34,356 nt of DNA, from the NCBI GenBank assembly GCA_009602725.1, contig WELB01000029.1:1-34356 (forward strand). The letters are read 5' to 3'. This DNA is from Spirogloea muscicola. Its lineage: Eukaryota > Streptophyta > Zygnematophyceae > Spirogloeales > Spirogloeaceae. A model generated the notes under the pieces. The model was not told where the DNA came from. It worked only from the letters and a program-made list of their open reading frames with translations, and searched no databases. Made by a program: the position numbers and the translations under genes. Positions 1 through 9,586 of this stretch are shown piece by piece; the first letter of the stretch is position 1, and each line of letters begins with the position of its first letter.

Positions 1-140
1 AACCCTAAACCCTAAACCCTAAACCCTAAACCCTTGCACCCGAAACTCTTAACCTGCACCCTTAAACCCTCAAGCCTAAACCCTACACACCAAACCCTGA
101 CCCTGAACCCTCAAACCTCCACCCTTAACCCTAAACGCCT
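1..140. repeat. Telomeric repeat array, plant/green-algal type
   Basis: The window begins with four perfect AACCCTA units and a partial fifth (1-34). About 100 bases of degenerate CCCTAAA-like units follow (CCCTTGCACC, CCTAAACCCTACAC and similar). Having the C-rich strand 5' at the left end is the expected polarity of a chromosome terminus. The TTTAGGG motif is typical of land plants and many green algae. Only a short perfect array is present, so the assembly probably stops inside the telomere. The degenerate part looks like the older, proximal telomere edge. Confidence 0.93.
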
Positions 141-150
141 GCACTGTCGG

Positions 151-375
151 TCAGCAGGCGCAAGGCGTGGGCCATAGACCGCTGGGAGGGGACGAAGAGG
201 CGCGCGAAACACCTGCGCTAGCGAGCCAGTGTCGCGGAAGTCAGCCGGCTGACCTCGCCTGCTGCACACAGCGCGTCACGCAAGCCGAACCAACAGGTCG
301 AGCAACTGGGACCCGAATGCCCTGGTGCACATCGATGGCCAGGGGTACGAACTCGTCCCTTGTCGGTTGGTCTGC
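151..375 (-). mobile_element. Retroelement C-terminal fragment, telomere-adjacent copy
   Basis: Read on the minus strand, this stretch is a decayed copy of the dispersed retroelement fragment found throughout the window. It keeps the LAIDVH start near 345, and its end matches the region of other copies that reads SLQRSMAHALHLRAG (here CGGTCTATGGCCCACGCC-like, near 165-185). Frameshifts break the reading frame, so it is a relic and not a gene. It starts almost directly after the telomere edge. Confidence 0.6.
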
Positions 376-1019
376 TTGATCTGTCGCTTCGCTGCGGGTG
401 GCGATCGCCGCAGCATGGCCAGTCCTCGAGGCAGAAACGCCCGGATTGACGTACTGCTTAGAGGCTATGCATGAGTAATTCGGATGCTGATCTCATACTG
501 CCGCAGCATGGTACCGCTCCTAGCAACATCTTGTTGAACTGGTGAATGTGGCGCTTCCAGGATAGCAACACCCAGCGGTGGCAGTAACGACGGTGACTGA
601 AGTATTTCAGTGCTTGTGGCTGGCACGGCAGCAGTGGCAGCGCCGGCAGCAGCGCCTAATGGTTGCAAACTTGAGCTGAGCGGGGTGCGGTAGTGTTGGA
701 GAGTGCAAGGGCTATCTGCTCCCTCGGCATCTTTTCAATCCAGCCCCGAAGAGCGGATGGACACGGCGTGGAAGCACCTGTATGCGTGCTTGTTGGCCAG
801 GTCAGGAGAAAAGCTTTTGACCTGACGATCGACGTGGAGATTACACCCCGGGTCGTCCACGCTGGAACAAATAGACTCCTTGGCTTACAAGTCCCGTACC
901 CCGTTGACCCGCTGTGTGATCAGGATCATTGAGCTCGCAGTGACGTGGTACTGCGCAGCTCCACAAACTGCACCTAACCTAGACGATTTGAGCTATAGCA
1001 TAAACGAGAGTCCTTGTAA
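376..1019. other. Subtelomeric sequence without recognised gene
   Basis: Only short open frames occur on either strand, and none shows a recognisable motif, splice pattern or repeat-family signature. I see nothing here that I can support as a gene. Confidence 0.5.
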
Positions 1020-1325
1020 CTACTAGTCAGGAGCCGCAAGTCAGAAAGACGAGCCGCCGGAAAGAAATCCTCTTGACGAAAGGCGAAAGGCTGCAGCTAG
1101 AGCACGGCCAGCACGCAGATGCAAGGCGTGGGCAATGGACCGCTGGAGGCATACAGAGGCGCACGCGAAAGACCTGAGCTAGCGAGCCAGCGGCGTTGAG
1201 TCGGCCTGCTCAGCCCGCCTGCGGGACACATGGCGTCGCGCAAGCCTGGCCAACAGGTCTAGCCATTGAGACCTGAAAGCCCCGTGCACATCGAAGGCCA
1301 GTAGGTCGTAATCGTCCCATTCCGG
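1020..1325 (-). mobile_element. Retroelement C-terminal fragment, subtelomeric copy
   Basis: On the minus strand this copy encodes LLAFDVHGAF followed by QWLDLLARLARRHVSRR. After a break it continues as RSIAHALHLRAGRALAAA (about 1145-1090). Both blocks match the other fragments in the window and the longer copy at 25145-25807. The frame is interrupted by stops and shifts. It is fused to an open frame of unknown origin that extends upstream to about 2015, and a decayed hairpin-repeat unit lies at 1437-1480. Confidence 0.75.
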
Positions 1326-2613
1326 GTGTTCCCATGTACTTAGCCTCTTTGCCACGAGCGGCGTTTCCTGCTGCATGCCCAGCCTGTAACAACCTGCCCC
1401 TACGCACACAGTGGGGGGTGAGTGGTCCTTAAGTTCGGCTGTAGGAAGAAGTGCTCGCCCTTGGAGGATAGGGGCTGGGAAGGCGCAGAAATAATGACCA
1501 AACTTCGAAGGCTGTAGGGTGTTTAGGAGCCCGTCCTCTACCCGGCAAGGCTTTCGCGCATTTGCGCAGCCGATGACCGGCCCTGTGGTGCCGCCGTCAG
1601 GCGGCGACTCCACCTCTTGGGCACAAGCCAGCAGCTGTCCCCAAAGGGAAGCAGCCGCGGACTGCCCGCAGTAGGCCCGCAGCAAGCTGCGGCGGCGGCT
1701 GCGGCAGCAAGCAGCAGAAGGGCTGCTCCTGGGCTTCACCAGCCGAATCCGAGAGAGAGGGAGTCGCCGCAAGCTGGGCAATGATTGCAATGAATGGCAA
1801 GGACGCATGCCGTCATACCTGAACATGGACAACACACTACGTGATTGTGCTTGATAAGCTCCTTGCCACCGAGTGTGCAAAGCAAGTGAGCCCATGTTAA
1901 TATTAATATCACATGTAGGCGGAGGTGATGATTTCACAAAGCCTCTTGCGTCAGCTAGCCTTGTATTGTGCATAGCCAGACTGATTGCTTGTTCCAGCCA
2001 GACTCCGACCCACAAGTACTAACACGTTTTTAATATGCCACTGCGCTATTTATGTAAAGTAAAAGGGGCCTCAATCACACAAGCTTGTTCCACTGTCTCC
2101 TGCAGTGGTGTGCTTAATGACACCACAGTCCTATGTGTGCAAGGTACGTGATGCCAGAACCGAGGGGATCGAAGAAGGTACTGGGTAAGTATCAGAGGGA
2201 AGGTCAAGGTTTTGGAAACAGGCGCCAGCAAGTCCACATGATTGTCAAGGACTAGCGGTAGCCAGATTGCTGGTGCTCAGGATAAGCTGCTAGCGAGCCA
2301 ATGGCCATGCAACTGGGGTGACAAGCTTCATGGTCTTAACAGGAAAGTCCATCAGAGGAACCGCTTATGTCAACATTGGACATGGAGCTGCCATATGGCC
2401 GCCATTTGTCAAGTCGTCAATCACACAGCAGCAGGCAACTTCATGGATGAAGGCCGTTACCTATTCAGGCCACAGTGCGTCCCTCAGGCTGCTGGATTCA
2501 CAAGGTCATCAAGCTCACTGCTCTTTCAATAATGGAAGACACTGTTGAGGCTCGCTGAGTCACGGGATGGTGCATCACGGGATGGTGCACAGCCTCCACT
2601 TGGGCGGGAGACC
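1326..2613. other. Subtelomeric spacer, no supported gene
   Basis: A 278-codon minus-strand open frame covers 1179-2015. Its first ~50 codons from the 3' side are the retroelement fragment, and a decayed GGGGCTGGG repeat unit lies at 1437-1480. The rest matches nothing I know. A plus-strand frame near 2318-2548 is lower in GC and more protein-like in composition, but no family can be named. Both are left unannotated as genes. Confidence 0.4.
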
Positions 2614-3529
2614 TTAGCTGCTGTGGACAGCAACAACGTAGATGTGTGGGTCCCCCCTCCCGCCCGCCCCGCTGCGCTTTACCCGCCGCTCTGCAAGCAG
2701 AATGCGGAGGGCCTTGCTAGTGTCTGGCGTGTTACCTGCAGCGGATTGGGCACAGGCAACGGCCGAGGAAGATTAGGGGGGGTGCTATGGCTCCAAGTCA
2801 CTTGCCGCAGGCCGTGGTCATATCAAGTGCTGCTGCAGTGGCCGTTCTTGCACCGCCAAGCTGGGCGACCATCTGAGGAGTGGCCATCGGACAAGAGCAG
2901 GCCGTGGCACTCATCCGATGTTCGCCACACTCACCGATAGTGCTGCGTATCAGGCTTTCGTGGACGCTCTTGTCCGCAATCAGATCCAGGATGGCCTGTG
3001 CAAAGCGCTGGATGCGCGTCGCCTTCGATCCTGCGGCAGAACGACGTTTCATCGGCTTTGCACCCGCCACGTGCTGGGAAGAGGCGTCGAGAGTCTTGAG
3101 GATGACTCGGGCAGTGCGTGGCTTCTGCGGTTGTCAGAGCGCCTCGTTATGGCGGTCAGCAGCGGTTCGAAGCAGGCGCATGGGGGGAGGTGGCGACACT
3201 GCTGCAGCTGCAGCCGAGCAGGCTCTCACTCTCAGGACGCCGGGCGCGGGAGGCCGTGCGGGTCGGGGCGTGGTGCGGTCGGGGGACTGGACCTCCTCGC
3301 AGGCAACGAGGGCCAGGCGCGCGAGGCGGTCGAGGCCGGCGGCGGAGCTGCAGGCGGAGGGGCCGGCGGCGGGCGGGAGCTGGGAGGTGCAGCGCGTGAG
3401 CGTGGAGGCGCTGCTGGCGTCGGTGTCGGGGAGGGGCGGCGGGGAGGGCGCGGCGGCGGCGCAGCAGCAGCAGCAGCAGCAGCCGCGGGCATGGGGAGGC
3501 AGCGAGGCGGCGGCGCGGGGGGCGGCCAT
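2614..3529 (-). CDS. Small helix-turn-helix-like nuclear protein, three exons
   Basis: Three minus-strand exons join with consistent GT-AG sites and phases: 3293-3529 (237 nt), 2935-3124 (190 nt) and 2614-2735 (122 nt). Together they give 182 residues and a TAA stop. Exon 1 begins MAAPRAAASLPP in a good start context (CCATGGCC) and carries seven consecutive cysteines from a CAG/CTG microsatellite. An in-frame ATG at 3580 is an alternative start. Exon 2 is basic then helical (MKRRSAAGSKATRIQRFAQA, then LDLIADKSVHESLIRSTIG). Exon 3 continues NTPDTSKALRILLAERRVKR, then SGAGGRGDPHIYVV. The helix-helix-helix pattern followed by a basic GGRGDP wing recalls plant nuclear proteins described as having an HTH three-helical bundle. 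That assignment is from memory and tentative. Function is unknown. The gene is divergent from FPG and is the first gene from the telomere. Confidence 0.68.
3446..3483. repeat. GCG/GCA trinucleotide microsatellite in coding exon
   Basis: A run of GCG units passes into seven GCA/CAG units (about 3461-3482). In the minus-strand gene the tract is read as TGC, a run of cysteines. The other minus frames read it as leucine or alanine, and the plus frame as glutamine. Length polymorphism would not shift the frame. Confidence 0.8.
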
Positions 3530-5431
3530 GGAAGAAAGGGGGGCATGCAGCGCCTGCAGGCCACGGCCGTTTTCGGGCACGGGCGCGGGCGCGGGCCCGC
3601 CCGGGCGGCNACCCTCCCGGGGCGGCGCCGCCCTCGTGCTGCCCGGCGCCCCCCCCCCACGCCGGCGTCCTCGTGCCCGGCATCGGAATCCAGAGGGCCG
3701 ACCGGTTCTCTGCTACCAGCCAGCTAGCAAGCCACTGCCATCAGTCCTCCTGCGTCAGTTCATGTCATTCGACATTGAAGTAGACCATGTAGAATTGCGC
3801 ACGTGCCTTGTGGGGTCTACCCTGATTGGCACAATTCATTCAACAATGTCAGACTTGACATACGGACGGCTTGCCCTCCTGTTTACCTAGCTCGGCCTCA
3901 TGCATACAAGAAGCGCATGTGTCCTGGGCATCGCCCGGACCATCCACTACCAGGGCGTGATAGCGACGATCACAGAAGGTTGTGCTTGTATGAGCAAATC
4001 ATGGTTACGAGCTCTGTTGCCATTGCCTATCACCTGACACCCAGCCCAGATCCTCCGATCTAGTCTGGGCTGTCCTGCACTACGCTTGTCGTCACAACGT
4101 TGCTCACTAGCTCACCAAGCATCTTACTCAAGATCACCACTAGCCTCATATGCTTAATTGAATCTCCTGCTTTCTTGAGGCCAGGAGCTTCTGTCAGATC
4201 AATCATGCCGTTGCAGAGAATGCTTCAGGTGGCAGCAATATATTATCCACAGTGCTGAACGTCCATGCTCTGGACGTGCTGGTGACTATTACGTCCTCAC
4301 CCTAGCCACACAGCAACGGCCGCAGCAGCCCAATCAAGTCAATCTGGTCATTGCTCGGCCCGGCTCTCCTCTTGAGCCTCCCCCTCCCATCCTCACGTAC
4401 CCTCTTCTTAACGTCCTCTCTGCTGCTCTTGTCTACGCGATGCACTTTAAGTACACCGTAGTGGACTATCAGTAAACGCAGGCCTTCGCCTTGTACCTAT
4501 ATGCCAGCCAAATCTGAGCATGAGCTGTAGCCTGGGCTTCCACTTGAAATTTCTAAGTAAGGCACTTGACTTATCTTTGGCTGTTGGAAGCTCTCGCGTT
4601 GCTGAGCCCTACCTGCTGGTGCTGCTTGCCCGAGTCTGTCCAGTGTGCATTCCTTTTGGGCTGGCCTCACCCAGCAGCCTTACTTTGTAAGAGCTACTTT
4701 TGCAAAAGCTGGCATTTCTCAGCCACCGTCCCCTTCACGATAGCAATGTTCTTAAAAAGAGTCAAGCAGCTGGCTCTGCCTCCAGCGTACCAAAGCTCTT
4801 TAGGGCCACGCCCCTTCTGTATGCCGCCAGGGGCCCATTTTCCCGTGCACATTGGCTCATTCATGTATCAGCAAGCGCTTGCTGTCACCAACTTCCTGTA
4901 ATGCAGCCTAGCGACGCCCTTCCGCCTTCTTGTTACTCCACTTCGTACTTGTGAAGGAGAGGTCACTAAGCATTCGAAGTTGAGGGCACCGAGCATCCAG
5001 TCGCAGAAGTCTTGAGGAGTGGTTTCTGTGGTTTGCACCTTCCGGCCCTCCCGAACCTTGTTCAATCCTTGTGAGCTGGCCTTTACCAGCCATCGCCTTG
5101 TCTTTTGAAGAGCTATTTTAGCTGAGGACTGGAGTGTATATTGAATGATGGAGCGCCTGAGTGGCCATTACAGAGGCAAGCACATTGACAGAGGGGAGAT
5201 CAGTTGACAGCGGTCAGAAGCGGTTTGTGATGCTCAACGAGCACTTATACCAGGCGGAACCAGGCGGAAATATTCTCCGGGACCGTTTCGCCCATCGCTG
5301 CAGACTGTAACTTAGCTGGGGACCATAGATGGCCCGCCGCGATCAGGAAAGCTTCGGTCAGCAGCTCTTCGCTCGCCTCCCTTTCCTTCCGCCACCCCAC
5401 CCACGGCGGGCCTCTGCGTGCCCCTGCCAGC
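3530..5431. other. Divergent intergenic region between HTH-like gene and FPG
   Basis: About 1.9 kb with no convincing exon on either strand. The first 200 bases are extremely GC-rich and hold one unresolved base at 3610. The remainder is near 50% GC with only short open frames. A 9-bp perfect stem-loop (CAGCCCAGA / TCTGGGCTG, 4042-4050 and 4064-4072) is the one local structure I can point to. Promoters for both flanking genes should lie here, but I cannot identify specific elements. Confidence 0.5.
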
Positions 5432-8400
5432 ATGCCGGAGCTGCCCGAGGTGGAAGCCGCGCGACGATCCGTGCAGCAGCACTGCGTGGGCCGCCGCATT
5501 GCCAGCGCGGTCGTGGAGGCCGACTCCCTCGTCATCGATGGCATCTCCCCCCAGCAGCTCCGTGACGGCCTCGTTGGCCGCGTCGTCACTGGCGCCGGCC
5601 GCAAGGGCAAGAACCTGTGGATGGAGCTCGACCGTCGACCGTGGCCCACCTTCCACTTTGGTAGCGCCTTGCACATGCCCTCACACGTGCACCCACTGAG
5701 CTCTTTCAAGTGCAGCGCTGTGGGGTCGGACATGCTGCCACCACTCCATGTGCTTGCAGAGTCTCGGTAGCCAGCTGCTTGGAGAACACGCCTGGCCCTG
5801 CCATGCCAGTTGCCTCCATGTCCAGGTGCTCAAGGGCGTCTGACATTGTGCTGGCCTGGCAGGCATGACGGGTCACATCATGATTCAGGGCGAGCAAGTG
5901 GCACAGTACATGAGGTTGCGGCTCTTCAACCTCTCCTAAAACCTAGCGCTTTCAGAGCGAGAGGCTGTGGGTGCCAACCTTACCAGTCGCAGGCACTATG
6001 AAGAAGCCCCATCGACTGGCAGGGTCTTACATCCTCTGCTGACAATGCCTCGCAGAGGGACCAAGAAGGACCCGTCTGACTGGCCTCCCAAATTCCACAA
6101 GCTGGTCTTCAAGGTACACGCACTGGTGCCATTTATTTGAATTTCAGCTGAATTTCGGCATGCAAGCATGTTGAGAGGTTCGTCTCCTGCATCCAGCTCC
6201 GCGCCAGCAACTCCATCTGCCACCCTGGTCAACTGGTCCAGCATGCTCCCCTCACACTGCAACCCTGAGCAGTGAGAGGGGCTGGCTTGATTTCATGTTC
6301 GTTCGCCTTGGCTTCAATCAAAGCCATATACCCACTGATGCTGGGTGATGGTTCACTTGGTCTCGCTCGTAGATGGATAACGATGTTGAGGTGGCCTTCT
6401 GTGACGGCCGGCGGTTGGCACGCATTCGCCTTCTTGATGACGTAGGTATTGCTCGTCTCCTCCAGCTCTTGTTCATCTCAACATTCATTGGCATGGTTCA
6501 CTGACCACAAATAAGCTGCAGAAGCTGAGCCCATTCTGTCATCATATTGTTTTGCCTCCACTGATGCCTTCCCTGCCCTACTTTATCTACTGCTATGCAG
6601 CCCGTCATGACTCCACCCATATCTGAGCTTGGCTGGGATGCGCTTTTGGAGCTTCCCAACCCCCTGGATTTGGCTTCGCAAGTGACCAAGCGCAAAGCCC
6701 CAGTGAAGGCCGTTCTTATGGACCAGGTGAGTCTGGGCCCGCTCTGCAGATGTGCACACGTGATCCCTACTCTTACTGGTTACGTTTTCTGCACCCCTGT
6801 CTCCAAACCCCTGTCTCTACATTCATATCAGGCATCAGGAACGGCAGACCCTGCCAGAGGTCAGTGCTGGTTGACAACAGTGTGCTCACTGCATGTGCGT
6901 CTGGTCAGCAGGGTGTCGCAGCTGGGATTGGCAACTGGGTCGCTGATGAAGTACTGTATCAGGTGACTGTGCCGCTTGTTGACAAATTTACAAGCTTGTG
7001 GGCAGAGTGCAGCACAATATGGTCTAGACATGGTCTAAACACTTCAGATAGGGGTCTCTAGACGTGATGGCGACAAAGCTCAAGATCAAATGCCAGTGTG
7101 ACCTACTCTGTATTCAAATCTGCAGGGTAGGCTCGTGACCAGAAGCACAACGCACCACCAGCCCAGCGTGCACATGATAGCAGATAGGTTTTCTGATTAT
7201 GCATGTGTAGGCCCGAGTTCATCCAGCACAACCCGCCAACACTCTCCTCGCCGAACAGTGCGAAGGCCTGCATCGCAGCATCAAATATGTAAGAAGACCT
7301 CTTGGCCAAGCTTTGCTTGTTTGAATGTACATCTGGTAATGCAAAAGGCCGTGTGATTTCGAAACTGGTGGTTTCAAGAGCATGCAAAAGAGGCTGACCT
7401 GCATTGTGGACTGTCTTTGACAAGCAGGTGCTAGAAACAGCTGTTGATGCAGGATCGGACAGCAAGAATTTCCCAAAGAACTGGTTGTTCCACGTACGCT
7501 GGTCCAAGAAGCCCGGGATTCTTGATGGTACCATACCTCATGTAGCTCAGCTGCCTGGCACCTTGCAGTATGCTTACAATCTGCTGATCAAGGGTTTCAC
7601 AGGCAGAACATATGCTGACTACCATGAGTCTGCCTGTAAATGCGTTGATTGAGGGCTTCACTGCCACAGTGTGTGCTTATGGTGATGCCAACTCACCTTG
7701 ATCTTGTGTGGCTACACATACCAGGGCAAAAGATCCACTTTGAGACTATTGGTGGACGAGTGAGTCTCTGCTTCCTTCCTTTGCTTCAGCTCAGCAGCTG
7801 CGTAGAAACAAACTCGACATTGAGCAAGCACAGCGGGTGCTAAGTTTTACGGGTCTTGGTCACGTGCTTGCGGTGGTCTCGATGGCTGACTAACTATTAT
7901 AGTCGTTGTGGCAGACCTCTGCATTTGTGCCAGCAATACAGAAGATGCCTTCGGGTTTGGTTGAGAATGACAAGCCTAAGAGGGCAGCCAAAAAGAGGAA
8001 GAAAGAGGATGGTGACGAGGACGTAGGAGGTGAGCCATTAGCCAATGCCAAGGAAAAGCCGAGGAAGAAGGCAGGTGGTGCAAGAGGCGCAAAGATTTCA
8101 AGTAGCAGAGGAGCCAAGGCAAGGGCCGTGGAGGAGCCAGAGCTACTGCATCAGCAAGACCTGACTCTGGAGGGCAACATGCCTGCAACACAGAGGATGA
8201 AACATGGAGGCGCTCGTGCTGCACTGAAGCAGGCAGGGGAGGAGGGAGAGAGAAGAGCACCTGTCAAGATTGCAAAGCATAGACGACAGGCATCAGCGGC
8301 TACTGAGGAGGCCGAACTCCTGAGGGGATCGTCTGCTGACAGGAGAGCCTCAAGAAGTAGATCTGCTTCTGCAGCAGCTGCTCTCAAGACAGAAGTGGAG

Positions 8401-8595
8401 TCCAAGCCAGCTCCACGTCAAAGGGTGCAGAAGGATAGGCCACATGACATCAACAAGGAGAAGCAGGCTGGGCTCTCTGGGGCTCGTGGGGTTGCCCAGG
8501 ATAAGATGGGCAATGCAAGGAAAACGGCTGCCGGTGCGGCAATTAAAGTCCCAGCCAGGCGCGGCAGGAGTACTGTCAGGCAGAAACGGGGCTAA
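5432..8595 (+). CDS. FPG1: Formamidopyrimidine-DNA glycosylase, plant-type FPG
   Basis: Bifunctional base-excision-repair glycosylase/AP lyase for oxidised purines, presumed nuclear. Ten exons join in phase: 5432-5660, 5863-5914, 6056-6113, 6373-6441, 6601-6726, 6912-6962, 7211-7288, 7428-7527, 7725-7759, 7915-8595. All nine introns are GT-AG and the product is 492 residues. The start MPELPEVEAARR supplies the catalytic N-terminal Pro-Glu after Met removal. GRKGKNLWMEL holds the conserved lysine, and FHFGMTGHI spans the first junction. Next come PISELGWDALLE, GIGNWVADEVLYQARVHPAQ (helix-two-turns-helix) and NWLFHVRWSKKPG. IHFETIGGR joins TSAFVPAIQKM, where the zincless finger of plant FPGs replaces the bacterial Cys4 zinc finger. 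The last ~200 residues are a Lys/Arg/Ala-rich, low-complexity tail, longer than I expect for plant FPG and probably DNA-binding or nuclear-targeting. Convergent with AATF. Confidence 0.95.
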
Positions 8596-9586
8596 AGTTG
8601 ATGCGTGTCTTGACCTCACTTTGCCTTGGACCTTTGACTAAGCTCTGTGCCATTAATGCTGAGTCATGGTCACATTGCTCTTAGACAGGTTGCTATGCCC
8701 AGCATGCATCATGTGAAAACAAAATTTGCACCCTAGCAGCATGTCACGCTGTTGAAAGCAGCATACGAATGTCAGAAAGCTGCGTGTAACACATTAACAG
8801 ATGTGGCTTGCAAATAAATTGCGGAATTGTCTAGGCTGGTCAGTAGGCTCCACTGACATCCGCAATGGAGCACGCCTCTAGGTATAGACGAGAACACGCA
8901 GAAAATGACTACCCTCAAGTGCTACCCTGACACTCAGCGAGGTCCACCATGTCGGATTCGGCCGGCTGCTCTTGCGTGGATCGAAATTGCCATTACCAAA
9001 TCCCCAACAATACGTGAGTGTCCGGCACTGTTCAATTTGGGGAAAGTACAACTTAAAGAACGTACTCATGTGCCCTCTTTTGGCGGAGACTGCTTCCATA
9101 TTCTCTGCAGCACTTCTGGCAGTGTTTGATCTTCCTGCAGAGTAATGTGCGAAATGTAGACAATGGACCCTCAGCCATGTCAGGCAGTAGGTATTTTCAC
9201 TTCTGTACAGAGGGCAAAGGCCGCTGCGCTGATTCAAGCCTTCTCGAGCATTTGTGCTCCTGAAGCTGGCTTTGGCAGCTTCAAAAGATTTGTCACTCGC
9301 TCATACCTCCATCTAACAAACAGGGTTCTCCTCCGCTCTCAAGATGAACATTGTATGGACGAGGAGAGTGAAAAGAAATCTGAGCTATTGGGGGCCCAAA
9401 AATTGCCCAATCTCAACCCACGTGTCAAGGACCAACAAGCATCTCTACCCTCCTTTGAAAGCATTGCCATACTCTCTCTGATTACAGGAGTTGCAGCTGT
9501 GCTTCAGTTGTCAACATCTCTACCCTCACCAGAGCTTATATCTATGTACCTGATACCTGAATGTGATGATTTGATTACAAGCACCA
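8596..9586. other. Convergent intergenic region, 3' ends of FPG and AATF
   Basis: About 1 kb between two stop codons that face each other, so it should hold both 3' untranslated regions. I see no exon, RNA gene or repeat-family member. A short open frame at 9163-9586 on the plus strand overlaps the antisense of the AATF end and lacks any recognisable motif. Confidence 0.5.

Noticed and set aside
1179-2015. 278-codon minus-strand open frame in the subtelomere
   Set aside because: Its 3' end is a retroelement fragment and it also runs across a decayed hairpin-repeat unit. The remainder has no recognisable domain, so it is more likely a chance fusion than a gene.
2880-3890. Plus-strand 336-codon open frame with poly-glutamine across 2880-3890
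   Set aside because: It lies antisense to the HTH-like gene, whose three exons have consistent splice phases and conserved-looking sequence. GC-rich sequence produces long antisense frames.
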